Positions 44,403 through 55,664 of a DNA stretch of 64,000 bases are shown here, piece by piece. The notes under the pieces were generated by a model. It was given only the letters and a program-made list of their open reading frames with translations. It was not told where the DNA came from and did not search any database. This DNA is from Thelonectria olida (lineage: Eukaryota; Ascomycota; Sordariomycetes; Hypocreales; Nectriaceae), in the NCBI GenBank assembly GCA_020736575.1, contig JAGPYM010000001.1, forward strand, positions 3,844,001 through 3,908,000. Reading direction: 5' to 3'. The position numbers and the translations under genes were made by a program. Within the stretch, counting starts at the first letter, position 1; the number at the start of each line of letters is the position of its first letter.

Positions 44403-44795
44403 TTACAGGAGAGCCATGGCGACCATACCGGCGACACCAGCCAGGACAACCTTGCTGGCACTCAGGGCAGATCCAGCACCGGTGGTGGTGATGGTGGCAG
44501 GCGTGTCAGTGCCGGTAGCAGTACCGCTGGTGAAGGCGGTGACGCCCGAGGCAGTAGGAGTGCTGGGGGTGGTGTAGACGCTGGAGGTGTCCTTGGCCTT
44601 GGTCGACGACTCTGGGGTCGTGCTGGGAGTAGTGCTGGCCTCCTCGGTGGACTGGCCAGTCCAGGTTGCGGTGACGGTGTGAACCTGGGAGAGGCTGTAG
44701 GTCTTGGTCAGGGTGGTGGTGGACGTCTTGGTGGTGGTATCCTCGGCGAGAGCAAGAGCCGGGAGGACGGCCAGGACTAGCTTGGAGAAGTGCAT
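44403..44795 (-). CDS. small Ser/Thr-rich GPI-anchored cell-surface protein
   Basis: A 130-residue predicted cell-wall or plasma-membrane protein of unknown function. The ATG at 44795 opens a signal peptide, 'MHFSKLVLAVLPALALA'; the frame upstream has no other ATG. The mature part is almost entirely Thr, Ser, Ala, Pro and Glu (for example 'STTTLTKTYSLSQVHTVTATWTG'), suited to heavy O-mannosylation. The C-terminus has a small-residue region 'GAGSALSASKVV' followed by a hydrophobic tail 'LAGVAGMVAMALL', the standard GPI-attachment layout. A TATA box lies 74 bases upstream of the start, unusual among its neighbours. The stop overlaps a potential donor (GTAAGT), so an extra 3' intron is possible but not needed. 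No relatives recognised beyond composition. Confidence 0.8.
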   Translation of the reverse strand: MHFSKLVLAVLPALALAEDTTTKTSTTTLTKTYSLSQVHTVTATWTGQSTEEASTTPSTTPESSTKAKDTSSVYTTPSTPTASGVTAFTSGTATGTDTPATITTTGAGSALSASKVVLAGVAGMVAMALL

Positions 44796-47700
44796 TGTGA
44801 CGCTGACGGTTTCGAGAAATCCACGGTGTCGGTTGTTTGTGTAAGTGGCTTTCAAAGCTTGGCGACGGTTTTATAACTCGCGCAAAAGATATTTTGTTGT
44901 TGCGGTTGGGTAGGTATGTGCTAGAAGCAAAATTGGTGCAAGGAAGGACAACGAATCTCAGAGACGATGGGTCCTTGTTAGTCCTTGGAATCAGTCAACA
45001 AGTCGCAGACGAGTTGTTGAGTTGTAGTTTTGTTGTTGTGTTGTGGCTCGTGTAAGAGGCCGAAGCGAGTGGGTGCAGAGCAAAGGATATTCGATATCCG
45101 AGACTGGTTGCGTTGCAAGTAGCAAAAGCTATGTAAGCGAGAAGAGGACGAAATATACGAGCAGTTAGACTTTGCCAACGAAGTCTTATGGGTACGAAAT
45201 GCGAATATGAAGTGCAGAAGGATCTCAGGAAGAGTGGCTCAGTTTCGGGGGGGGGAGGGATCCATGAAGTATCTGCGCTGGGGGAGGACGGCGCAGCAGG
45301 AACCAGCACACCAAATGCACATACAGTCAGGCACACCAATAGAAACAGAGCAGGCCTTTCTGTTCTCAGCCCCAGGATGAGTTTTTACTTGGTGCCAAGC
45401 AGAAACCGGCCGAGATTGACCAGGGCCTCCCAAAAAGGTCCCAGTGTGGGTGGTGTGGGTGGTCCCAAGTGCCGCCCAGGCACAAGATGTGGACCACGAC
45501 CAAACGGCGACAGAAGACTCTCTCTCATATTGAGAGCGGGGGGCCGCGAGACAAAGTGTTCCAGCAGAGCAGGAGGGGGAGGGGAGCGGAGAGGGACACA
45601 GAGAAATGTCGTAGCGGTGACATGGAATGCCCTCAGCTCCGCACGCATGTCTCGGGTACTGGCGACCTGGCAACCGGGATGGCACGTTGAGGAAACGCGC
45701 TTCTCACAAGCAGTGACGAGAGATGTCGCGCGGAAATTACCACACGCCCGACTTCAGGCACACTTCCGACAGGGCCTGGAAGCAGTTCGGCGCGTGCCCG
45801 CCTGTCCGCTTGGGCCTGGTCGCTTTGTTTGAAGCTGCGTTGCGTCAAGTTTGGCCGGCTCCAGGGCCTGGGCCGGGCCCTCTCTCGCAATGAGACGCTG
45901 TGAGGGCTTCTGAGCGCATCATGCCGTTCCTCGTCATCCAACCCTGGGGTTTCTTAGGTGTGTCAGGACTCGGTTGTGCGAGAGGCGGTGGGTGCAACGG
46001 TAATGGACACGCGTAGAGGCCAGCCCTGGCGTATAGCGGTAAGAGTTTAATCGTTTAGTTACATGGCCACGGCTCGATTTCCATCCACGTATCTGGATCA
46101 AGGCCTTGACTACGGACTGGTGGGGGAGGGGACATGATCCATTCCGCCGCTCTCTTACACGGTTGCCAAGGGAGATGAAATCTGACAGCTCAGCAGCCCT
46201 CGTTGACTCGTTAGAACGAATCTGGAAGTTGGGAACAACCACGATGAGATGAGAGAATTTTAAACAATAAGAGTGTCTGGGGAAATGATCGGCTTGCTGA
46301 ACTACTCGGCCAATTTAAACCAGGTGTTTGCACCAAGCGCGTAGCCTTGTTGCCACCAGTGCAAACGGGAATGGCTTCTCGGACGGGGCTTGAGGAAAAA
46401 GCCCTTAAAACACCTCCACCAGACAAGCTCAATCCACTCTCTCTCCTGGTTTTGCACTACCGGTTTTAATTAATCGTTCCTCGTAAATCGAATGGGTATT
46501 TCACAAGTTGGGTGTAATTTCACTACTCCGGATCGTTGGGGCACATGGCCTCGTCTCGTCGTGTAGTTTCAATATGCAAGCACTCCGAACAAAATTTGCA
46601 TAATTTCCTTAGCCGCCCATGATTGGCCGCCGTTGGCACTAATCATCCAAAAGCTGGTCACTCCCGTCCGGTTCCCCCTTGACCGTTCCTAGGCCCTGGC
46701 ATCGCTTCGCTCCGTTGCCATTGTGGCTCCTCTAAGGAACGGGGGGTCTTGTCTTGTTGGTGTGGCTTCTCTTTTCCCTTCTCTAGTTTTCCCCTGGCCT
46801 AGACTCGTTAGCACTCTCAGCTTTGTTTGAAGCATTCGGGTGGCTGGCCTGGCGTCTCTCGTGACTCTGGGGAAGAACAAATGCTGATCGACAAGGCGAC
46901 AAAGTCGTTCCACACAAAGCAAAGCGCACTACTGCATAATTTCCATGTAAAATGAGTTCCAGCCTCTTTGGGATACTCGAATAGCCAACCGAACCATCCT
47001 CGTCTTTACGAATATTGGACAGCCTTCTCATCATTTCGCGGTTTCTCACGTAACGCGCAGCAGCAGGATGGGCTCCCCGAATCCTTCCAGGAGCCGGGAA
47101 AAAAGCCTTGCGTTATTTTCCGACAGGCAAACATCATCTTGGACTTCTCGTTTCTTTTTTTACATGTTCATGTTTGGCGTTCGTGGTCCCTCGGTCCAAG
47201 CTGAAACTTGGTCAGAACGCCTCATCCCAGTAAAGCGACAAGCGACGGCGAACGAAAACAAGGGGCACCCGGACTGATGGCTCTCGGCTGCAGAATAAAT
47301 GGTCCTGGGAAGCTGGGTCAGCCCGTCAGCACTGATCGGCTACCCGCCCCGGATTCGCGAGGTGCGCCGTCAGGCTTCATTCACGTGGCTGCATGCTTCT
47401 GTGAGACGGTGACTCTCTGCTGTGTCGTCGGGCAACACGCTAATGCTGTACGCAATTTAATAATAGTTGTTGTCCTTTGTTTGTACGAAGGACGACGTAT
47501 GAAGGGAGGGCATTTGTGTCCCCATTTTCCCGTATTCCATGGGTACTTATGCGCTCAGGTACTATAAATGGCTAAGTGCATAAACTGGTGCTACTATTCA
47601 CGGGGCCAGACTGAGCTCGCATTTGCCTAGCAACAAGTAAAGTGCTGTTATGTTCTTGATTGCCTACCTGTGCGAAGCGACGAATGAATGCAATTGAAGC

Positions 47701-49317
47701 AACGTGTGTGCCACGGCTTTGAGTTTCTCGCCCTCAGACGTGGCCAGGTCTAGGTGCGGCCAACGCAGCATCCCGGCTCTCTCTCCATTTCATAGCTCAG
47801 TAGCTTACTCCAGCCCATCCAGTCGATACGACCTCATTATTTTAGGGTGCTGTCGCTTCATATTGGTGTGACGGCTCGTGCCCTGCGCGCAAAAAAGAGC
47901 GGCGCCTTTCCACCGGTCGCCATGTGGCATTGTTAGACGCCTTTTTGTCTGCCTTGTTGTTTGCAGCCATTCACCGCGACGTAAAATGAGCTCTTGCTTT
48001 TTTGGAGCTGCTCAGCCCTGCTTCTGGAGCTCGACATTCGTGAGTGAGCTGACGTCAGAACAGAGCCCAAGGCTCAATGCAAATGCAAATGCATCGAGTC
48101 ATGCGGAGACAACGTGAGGCGACGATCCATTCTTCGGTGACCGATCGCTGCGCCTGGCTCTAGTTTCCACATTGAGGCATCGAGTACGGCGCGAGGATGA
48201 AAGTCGACAGCGTCAATAAGCCCCAAGTCGGCGTGGGTGCACTTCTCCATCATCAGCACATCGAGAGGAGACACGGCAACCGCTCGTTCCTCGAGGCTTG
48301 CGCCAAATCGCTAAGGCAACTGGGAGACGGCGCACAAACAATGCGGTAGACCGAACGCCCTGCAGTTCTAGCTAGTTCCATGATGCGATGCCACGTAGCA
48401 AACGCTCATATGTCGCCCTCTGTTACCCAGCCTTTGTGTGGCGGTCCAGCTGACACCCTCGTGAGTCAACAAGTCGCAAGTCGCCCAACTCCGAAATGCG
48501 GCTACCCTGTAGCGAAGCTAATGGTTGTTTTCGTTTCGGGGAACTCCAACATCCAAAGAGTAATGGGCGAGGAATGGGATTATGGCTGCAATGTTCATTT
48601 AATTAAGTGATTTTCGCAGAGGTAGGTATGCTTGTTCAAATCGAGGCTGGATCATACTCTGACGTCTCACCAAGGGTTTTGCTTGTGCAATTTCAAACAA
48701 GGCATCACCTTCAACAAGCCACTCGTTGAGAAAAACATCTTTTCAGGCTATGTAGAATACTACTACCCAAACAAGAACTGAACATGTCCGAAACCCGTAG
48801 CCCCAGAAGGAGAAAGCAAGCATTGCGAGTGCTGAGAAATAGGTACCTTTTCTTTCCATTCCATTCCTTTCCAAAGATCAATCCAAACAGGTTTGCCCAA
48901 CCACGTTCTAAAATAAAATAAAAAACACCAAAGCAATCGCTCGCTATCGTACAATGCCAAAAAGTCCCATGGGTATTTGATTTTCTCATGATATCATCGC
49001 CGTCGTTTCGTTTCTAAATCCAGCCGGTAACGTAAATCTCATAAAACGTACAACCGAAGCCGCCTCGTTTAGTCTGTGTTGCATGGTTGTGACCAGCCAT
49101 CATGCAGATACGAGGAACGAGGTTGCCCTTGTGACCCGTTGCTCGTTATTCGTTCCTCACACACCTCTCGACGTGTCCAACTCCTAGCGAAAAGGTGTGT
49201 CCCAATCCCGCAGAGGCATTGGCTCATCCCTGTCGTCAATACGCCGTGGCGGATATTTGGTATTGACCCGTGTTTTAGGTGGTGTTATGTGCTTCATTCT
49301 CTTGTGAATCGTCATTT
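44796..49317. other. gene-poor 4.5-kb stretch
   Basis: No gene is supported on either strand. The longest frame (45188-45832, +, 214 codons) is Gly/Arg-rich, lies in a G-rich patch and has no motif, so it is probably fortuitous. The left end is the promoter of the GPI protein gene and the right end the 3' flank of the Cys/His-rich gene. A short repeat of AAATGC occurs near 48078-48093. An unannotated non-coding RNA or long upstream control region is possible but I see no direct signal. Confidence 0.45.
44869..44875 (-). promoter_or_regulatory. TATA box of the GPI-anchored protein gene
   Basis: TATAAAA on the minus strand, 74 bases upstream of the ATG at 44795, in a good position for a core promoter. 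Confidence 0.6.
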
Positions 49318-51171
49318 TCATGTTGGCGAGGGCCGCCAAAATACGTCCTGAGACCAAGCATCATCGAAGAAATTCGGTTGATCCATAGACATGTTGTTTG
49401 TGATGTTATTATTCGTGTTGAATGCATTATCAAATGGATAGTGGTCGTCGTAAGCATTTTGTGAGTGCATACCTTCCGATCCAATAGCCGAATCGTAGGC
49501 GGATAGGTACTTGTTCCCAGGTACCTGCAGGAGCTGGCTCGTCGATCCCATGACTTGCAAAGGTGGAGGATCCTCGCAATGGGACCTCTGAATAAGGGGA
49601 GTATTGTAGTTCTGATAAGTTTGACCGAAATCCATATCAAGTGTCGGGTCGTAGTCGGACGTGCGTGAGGGCATTGGATGTCGGGGTATGAAGGTAGGCA
49701 CTGGACGCGGTGGAGGATGCATGAACGGCGAGAGCTGTGCACTCTGATGAGGCTGTGTGACCAGTGGCCTGGTAGGCTCCATGGGCGAGAATACGTTGGC
49801 TTGACTATCGTCACTAAACTCGGGAATGCTCTCTTGCTGTGAAGACGGAGACAGAATGAGGGAAGGAAGAGGGGATTGAGACTGGCGAATCTCCCGGTGA
49901 GCTCGAGGTTGAGCCGTTCGAGTGTTGCTCTGAGCTGTAGATGGCTCTGACGTAGTGCGGCGACTCGTCTTCATGTTTCTCTTGCGAGCTCCGTCTCGGG
50001 GGGCCGAGGTCTCAGGCGGTGGGCGGAACTTGGGCACCTCGTTCTCTGCACAGAAGACCTTGTACAGTATCTTGGACTTGGCCTTCATCAAGAGATCCTC
50101 CTTGTACATGCAGATGCTGGGCGTTTGAAGGTGGTGGAATAGTTCCCTCTTGTCGCCGAGCTCAGTGTAGCAGCGCAAGCAGACGGCTGGGCCCTCATGC
50201 CCCTCGTCCTGGAGCTCTCGTTCCGACCAATCTTCGACTCGGGAGCATGTGACGCAGTCTGACTTTCCCTTCTTCTCGGGCTTGTGGCTGCTGCACCTCG
50301 TGAGATATCGTTGGTTTTTCCGCTTCGAGTTACGCCCGCGGATGAGGCCGTGGTCGCTGACGATGTGGGTGATGATGTGCGAGATCTCAGCTCGCTGCTT
50401 GGTGCACGAAGTCCATGGCTTCGGGAAGTGCTTCAAGGGCTCGTGCAGATAAAATGGGCACCACTCGCACGAGGCCTCGAAGTCATCATCCTCGAGCTCT
50501 CGGATCTCTTGCGCAATGGCACGCGCATACAAATGTGTTGTTTGAGGTGGTGGTTGGGCGACGGTAGGAATGCCTCTTTTTCTCCGTAGCTCTGTCTCCT
50601 CCTCGTCTTCGTCCTTGTTGGCATGCAACGTCGTCTTGGTCTTCCGCCGTTTGTTTTGCGAAGAAGATGCGGCGATGGTAGTAGGCGTTCTCTCGCTGAC
50701 GGGCGGAATCATGGTCCCGACAAGGTCGAGGAGGCCCTGCGTCACCTCTGCTTTCACCCTTGGCGCCAATGAAGCAACCTCGCTGGCAGTGGCCGCGTAC
50801 ACGTCGGTTTGCATCCATCGAGTGATATCCACGCTTCCGCCGGCAAATTCAGAGCCGTACATGGATGATGACATGTACGACGATGGATTCATAATTGTTG
50901 AAGGCACGCTCTGTTGGTTGGTGTTGTAGCCAGCCATGCTGTTTCCGAAGGGGTGCCCCTCATTTTGAGTAGCCGAATGTCCCGACGAGGACATATGGGT
51001 GGTGTTGTACTCGGAGGCCGGGTTGGCAACGACCCCCGTCATGGCGACGTAGCCGTCGAGGGGAGGATGATGTGAGAGGTTCATTTCGTTGGATTCAGTA
51101 GAAGAAGTTGGGGTTGGGGTCGTGGAGTGATGGTTACGAGGAGGTATGATCAGATGTAATGGTAGGTCCAT
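49318..51171 (-). CDS. uncharacterised Cys/His-rich putative zinc-binding protein
   Basis: I do not recognise a named family. One intronless frame of 617 residues starts at ATG 51171 after a pyrimidine-rich leader. The N-terminal 170 residues are Ser/Asn/Thr-rich. 'KRRKTKTTLHANKDEDEEETELRRKRG' (about 182-208) contains a basic nuclear-localisation-like patch. The centre holds a spaced set of Cys and His. First is CEWCPFYLHEPLKHF with 'WTSC' and 'ISHIITHIVSDHG'. Next come 'RCSSHKPEKKGKSDCVTC' and 'CLRCYTELG', and finally 'ELFHHLQTPSIC'. These suggest two or more zinc-binding modules. The C-terminal 230 residues are disordered, Pro/Gln/Ser-rich, and end with acidic-aromatic 'FFDDAWSQDVFW', which looks like an activation-domain tail. 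The whole layout resembles a transcription regulator, but that is an inference from composition. Confidence 0.75.
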   Translation of the reverse strand: MDLPLHLIIPPRNHHSTTPTPTSSTESNEMNLSHHPPLDGYVAMTGVVANPASEYNTTHMSSSGHSATQNEGHPFGNSMAGYNTNQQSVPSTIMNPSSYMSSSMYGSEFAGGSVDITRWMQTDVYAATASEVASLAPRVKAEVTQGLLDLVGTMIPPVSERTPTTIAASSSQNKRRKTKTTLHANKDEDEEETELRRKRGIPTVAQPPPQTTHLYARAIAQEIRELEDDDFEASCEWCPFYLHEPLKHFPKPWTSCTKQRAEISHIITHIVSDHGLIRGRNSKRKNQRYLTRCSSHKPEKKGKSDCVTCSRVEDWSERELQDEGHEGPAVCLRCYTELGDKRELFHHLQTPSICMYKEDLLMKAKSKILYKVFCAENEVPKFRPPPETSAPRDGARKRNMKTSRRTTSEPSTAQSNTRTAQPRAHREIRQSQSPLPSLILSPSSQQESIPEFSDDSQANVFSPMEPTRPLVTQPHQSAQLSPFMHPPPRPVPTFIPRHPMPSRTSDYDPTLDMDFGQTYQNYNTPLIQRSHCEDPPPLQVMGSTSQLLQVPGNKYLSAYDSAIGSEGMHSQNAYDDHYPFDNAFNTNNNITNNMSMDQPNFFDDAWSQDVFWRPSPT

Positions 51172-53536
51172 TGGCTGTAGATATCAAGGGGTCTTAGGCT
51201 GAAGTGCGCGGATGGACGGACTGGACACGGAGCCGAGAAAACGTGAGAGGAAACGTGACAGACAGCTACTCCTTGGGGATTTGGGAAGAAGAGGAGTTGT
51301 CGGGGGATCCTCAAGAAGCATGGGTGACGGGGAGTGGGAAGATACGTAAAAAAAAAGAAGGGATCTGTGGCTTGGTCCCTGGAGGATGAAGCAGAGAAGG
51401 CAAACGTGACTATTGCCGAAAGAGAGAACAAGAACGAGGCGGGATCTCGGGAAGGAAAGGAGCAAGGGCTGGGGCCGTGGGCTTTTGATAATAGAATCCA
51501 AGGCTCAGGCCTAGGCACACCTTTGGGCTGTCCCTTTGGCTGGAGTGTCCCTTGGGTTGGCCTTTGGGTGTCAACGCCTCTCCCAGGTGATACCCACGCA
51601 GAACCGATCCCCCAGGCCTTTGTAAGCGTGTGGATTGGCGTTCAATCATCGGTGCGCGTTGAAAGGCGTTGGAGTTTCAACCTACCCCCGCTCCTTGCTC
51701 TCTAGCCTTAATATGCGGGACGGGGGGTCAAATAGCCCAATAGCTGGGGCTCGTTGTGCAGATGAACGGCGCTGAAGCTCCCTGTGCAAGACCAGGTGAC
51801 GAGATGTGGCCTTGGTTGTAAGTGATCGCCAGCGAGGAAGAGGCTGTATTGCTATGGCAAGGTCATCCCTGGGATCGGCGTCGACGGCCCGCTTCATGGG
51901 GATTTCAACGTGGCGAGCAGTCACCGAGCTCACAGTCTCGTGGAAAGATATGCGAATATGGGCGCAGTAGCTTTCTTGTTCAACCCATCCAGTCGCCCAT
52001 GGCCTCTTATTTTTGCCCAAATGAGGCCCGCCTCGGTCGGACAGCCACGTCAGAGAGCACCCATTTGCTCCCAACATGAGCGACGATGAGAACCCAACAT
52101 TCCTTCCATTCGCGCCTGACGCTGCCGTGATGCGGAAGAAGAGCCTCATCGATGTCCCCATTCCACCGTCCGCAGCGCCAAAGAGCAGCAGGCTCAGCAG
52201 CCCTACCGCCTCGCTCCATTTTCTGAGGCTGTTCTTCGCGGTCGTTGCCAGTTCGAGACAGCATCTCTCCACCGGAGAAGACGCCTTGCCAATTTGGCCG
52301 ACTCAGCCTCAGATGTTGGTCCCGACATCTGCCGATTTGAGAAGGCGAACCAACTTTGCGAACCACTGCGCACTCGCGCCTTTGGCTCATGGCTCGCTCT
52401 GCCGATACCGCCGGCGGCGTAAACGACCAAGATCCGTGATAGCGTCGGCCTGAATAAGATTTCCCCCAAGTGGAGATTGTAACACTGGCCATGGCCTCGT
52501 GATAGCATCTCGATACCGACACTGGCGGACGAGGAGCGCTGGTCGACAGCAGATGACTTCATCCGCCGCGGGTTCAGACGGATTGAGACGGATCGCTGCG
52601 GTTCACAATTGCGACGAGCACGACGGCCAATGGACGAGAGGCGCCGCGGGCTCGTTACATCGTTGGGATTCCGCTCGACCGGGTCACCGATTACGGCGCA
52701 GATTGGAACAAGGGCAGTGCAAACATCGAGACTGCGATGCCGGATGTTTGCTCAATCGCAGCAGCAGAAACATGACGGGAAGGGGCCTTTTATGATAAGA
52801 GGCCGTGGCGAGAAAGCGGCAGGCAGCTCACGGGTGAAATATAGGACTAACGACTCGACAGAGGCGACTTATAACAAGGGTAATGCTACTAGCCATAATA
52901 CGACAAGTTGAAAGATGGACCCTATGTACGACAAAATAGAAATGATCTGTCACCGGGAGTGTTTCAGAGCTTGGATAACGTTGCGAAATGTATCTGATAA
53001 CACCCAGACGGCCAACGACATGGTGGAGTGTCAATGAATCCTTGTTGCCCCAGGCCGGATGGCTTGGGATTGCCACCAATTCCGTTGAAGCGGGACCAGA
53101 ATAACCTCTGATTACTCATTGGCCTTCAATTGATTGAATTCGATAGCAAGTTTCCTGATTTTCCGTTGTGGGACAATTGGTTGATACTCTCCTGGTGCTG
53201 CTGTGAAGGTGAAGCATAGTGGCGTTGGGCGGGGGGTTTTTGTTGGGCTCTGTTGGGCAACAATTGGCCGCGTCTGAGCCACCAGACCCGACCAAAGTGT
53301 GCCGTCGGTACCAATATTGCTGAGACGAGTTTGACAATCGATTGCTTCATCTAGGCCAATACCGCTCGTAAGTCAAGTCCTTTCAGAATCTACATCCTAC
53401 CCTGACTAAACATCCTTGCCATCTTTGCGCCACTTTTACTTGTAGTAGCAGGGGCCGCAGAGGAGAGAGAAGCAAGACAGCTGGCGCTGGGATGGGGGGC
53501 GGCTGAAGGGTGCTAGAGGGGTGCTCGGGGGGAGGC
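51172..53536. other. intergenic; weak small-ORF candidate near 52.1 kb
   Basis: The left part (51172-51700) is the promoter/leader of the Cys/His-rich gene. At 52076 an ATG in good context (CCCAAC before ATG) opens 125 codons; the first about 60 codons have fungal-like codon choice, but no domain is visible and overlapping minus-strand frames are equally long, so I do not call it. The remainder shows nothing. Confidence 0.4.
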
Positions 53537-53886
53537 TTAGGAAGTCGTGGCCGTTTGCCCAGGCGCAACGGAAGACTGGGGCAAGGGAACAGACTTGGAA
53601 CAGTTAGTAACATATCCTAGTTAAAAACAAAGGCCGCTCGCCAATTCGAGATACTTGCGTTCTTGCTGTCACCGACCCTGATAGGTCTTCCTTCGAGTGT
53701 GGCCGTACCTAAGGCTGTCTTGACGGAGTCTGCTGTCGCCTTATCCGGAACTGGACACGACACCAGCCCAGATGAGCGTTTTGAGGACCGGGGAGGGTCT
53801 TGCCAGTAAAAGGTGCAGTCATGGAACTCATGAGCGATCACCATGTGCTCGACATCGGCCTTTGTTGCCTTGAAGTGCAAATTCCC
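53537..53886 (-). pseudogene. RRM-domain protein remnant or gene with unresolved 5' end
   Basis: The frame reads 'GNLHFKATKADVEHMVIAHE', then a basic loop and 'ALGTATLEGRPIRVGDSKN', which follows the beta1-to-beta4 course of an RNA-recognition motif (RNP2-like GNLHF; a final GRPIRV). A GC donor at about 53658, a strong ACTAAC branch and a CAG acceptor join this to a last exon (53575-53537) ending 'SSVAPGQTATTS'. The 5' end is the problem. The exon opens directly after an in-frame TAG/acceptor at 53887. The best upstream exon (54083-54005, ending 'STVQLTVG', perfect as an RRM beta1) is one base out of phase with it. The RNP1 segment is also poor ('GLVSCPV'). It may be a frameshifted relic, or a gene whose first exon I cannot place. 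Confidence 0.5.
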
Positions 53887-55664
53887 CTAGTTCACAACCA
53901 GCCCACATTGAAGGGCCCCTCGGTCGAGCTCCTTGAATTTCTTGTGCGCGGACATTTCTAATGACTCTGAGTAAAGTTACATGCATCGATACGAATCTTC
54001 TTACCCACTGTCAACTGGACAGTTGAGGTGGCGGTGGTGCAGTAGCTGCTGAGTGTTGAGTGTTGATGGAGAACGCTGTACATGGTGTGAGAGATATGTT
54101 CTTGCGTTCTTCATAATTTACGCTTTCCCTCAACTTCTGGGCACAGATAAAGAGCACAGGCCACTGGAGAAGCCAGGGCGATACAAATAAACCTGAAAGT
54201 CACGAATACCAATCGGTTTTACTTTGCCTGCCGATTTAACAGTAGACAAAGTACATGAGAGTGACCTCCTTTGAATGTACCTATCCCAAGCCTGACTCTG
54301 CCAACCGGCTACAGCTGCAAACAGCTCAAGCTACCATCAGCCAATAGACAACTAACTGGTGCCATGGTTCCAGCCACACGGCTGTCGAGCCGCTGAGCAG
54401 AACAATTCGCAGTGCTGCGGTGATATAGTGATACCTAAGGACCGCGCTACCAACCTGCCTACCCAGCACACGGCCGAGAAGCGCCACTGCGCCGGTAACG
54501 CCATCCTCGCCTTATTTTCTCTATAAAGTCTTAGGTTTGATCATATTTTGCGGGCTCCGTCCGCAGGGTACCCATTTCAGGCACCTTAATATGTACTGTT
54601 TATCACCGCGCGTGGAGATCGGGGGAGTAGGTCGGCCTCTTATCCGATTCGAAAACCATAGATAGCACAATCTTAAGGCCAAGGGAACCAAGTTTCGAAA
54701 GAAGTGCGCCAACGAGCCGTGGTGGAACGGAGATACCAGCGATCTTTCCTGAGAGCTTGAGAAGAACACTCGCATCGCTTTCCTATGTAAGATGAACCGC
54801 GATCTTGGACACTCTGTCGTCCTCTATACATTTCGGGAAGTGAAGGCCACTAAGACAACAAGCTGCCTACGAAGCGCGCCCCAAATTCGAGAGCAATATT
54901 CCATGGAACCTGGAAACCGCGGCCAGTCAAAAACTTCACTGCAAGTACCTGCTTTAAATGAGAGTCTTCACTGAGCGTACATGGCACCTGGCTTAACTTG
55001 AGTTCTACAGAGCCCACAACTGACACCGCCTCTGCGTTTGTACGGAACTCAAAGGCCAGAGCGTCTCTATCTTGTGGCTACCTTGCTTCCATGTTTCCTT
55101 AAAGTTCACCGTCATTACTAGAAGGAGGTATGGTAGAGATCCCGCAGGTAGCTCAAGTCGAACCCGGATGAGTCGTTCGATCTTCCAGCGCAGCCAGTGC
55201 GATCATGTTGTTCAGAGAGAGTCCGAACGGCCAACGGACTACCAGCGCATAATAAAAAAGGTGTAGGATGGTCCTGTGTGTAGGCACGGATAGATGAGAA
55301 GAGATGCAACGAGGAGTTCAAAGCTAGGCAGTCAAGTGTAATACTGCAATATAAAGTTCCCGTCCAAGAGAAAGAAAACGAGAAAGCCATTTTCCCCTGA
55401 GTAAACCCTCAAGATTGAAACCTAAAGAAGAATTCCCTAAGAAGAAAACGGCTTTTGCCCGTTGTCAATGATTATGTCGTCCGGTTAACTCGGGCTTTGT
55501 CAAGAGAGGCCTCGATACTAGGAGCCTTAAGCATCCCGTTGCCATTCCGAGCGAGTTCCTCGTTGTTGAAATGTGGAAGATCCTAATGGTGACAGGTCAA
55601 TTGAGGGTCCGATAGAAATGATACGCTCATAAGGAAGGACAGGATGGAGAGGCTAGGAGAGATG
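53887..55664. other. intergenic, accessory-type DNA
   Basis: It contains the possible out-of-phase first exon of the RRM gene (54005-54083, minus). Otherwise only short frames without features. No repeats or transposon ends were recognised. Confidence 0.45.

Noticed and set aside
45188..45832. 214-codon frame on the + strand
   Set aside because: Gly/Arg-rich product of a G-rich patch, no motif, overlapping frames on the other strand.
52076..52453. 125-codon frame with a good start context
   Set aside because: First half has plausible codon use, but no domain, no relatives recognised, and opposing frames are as long.
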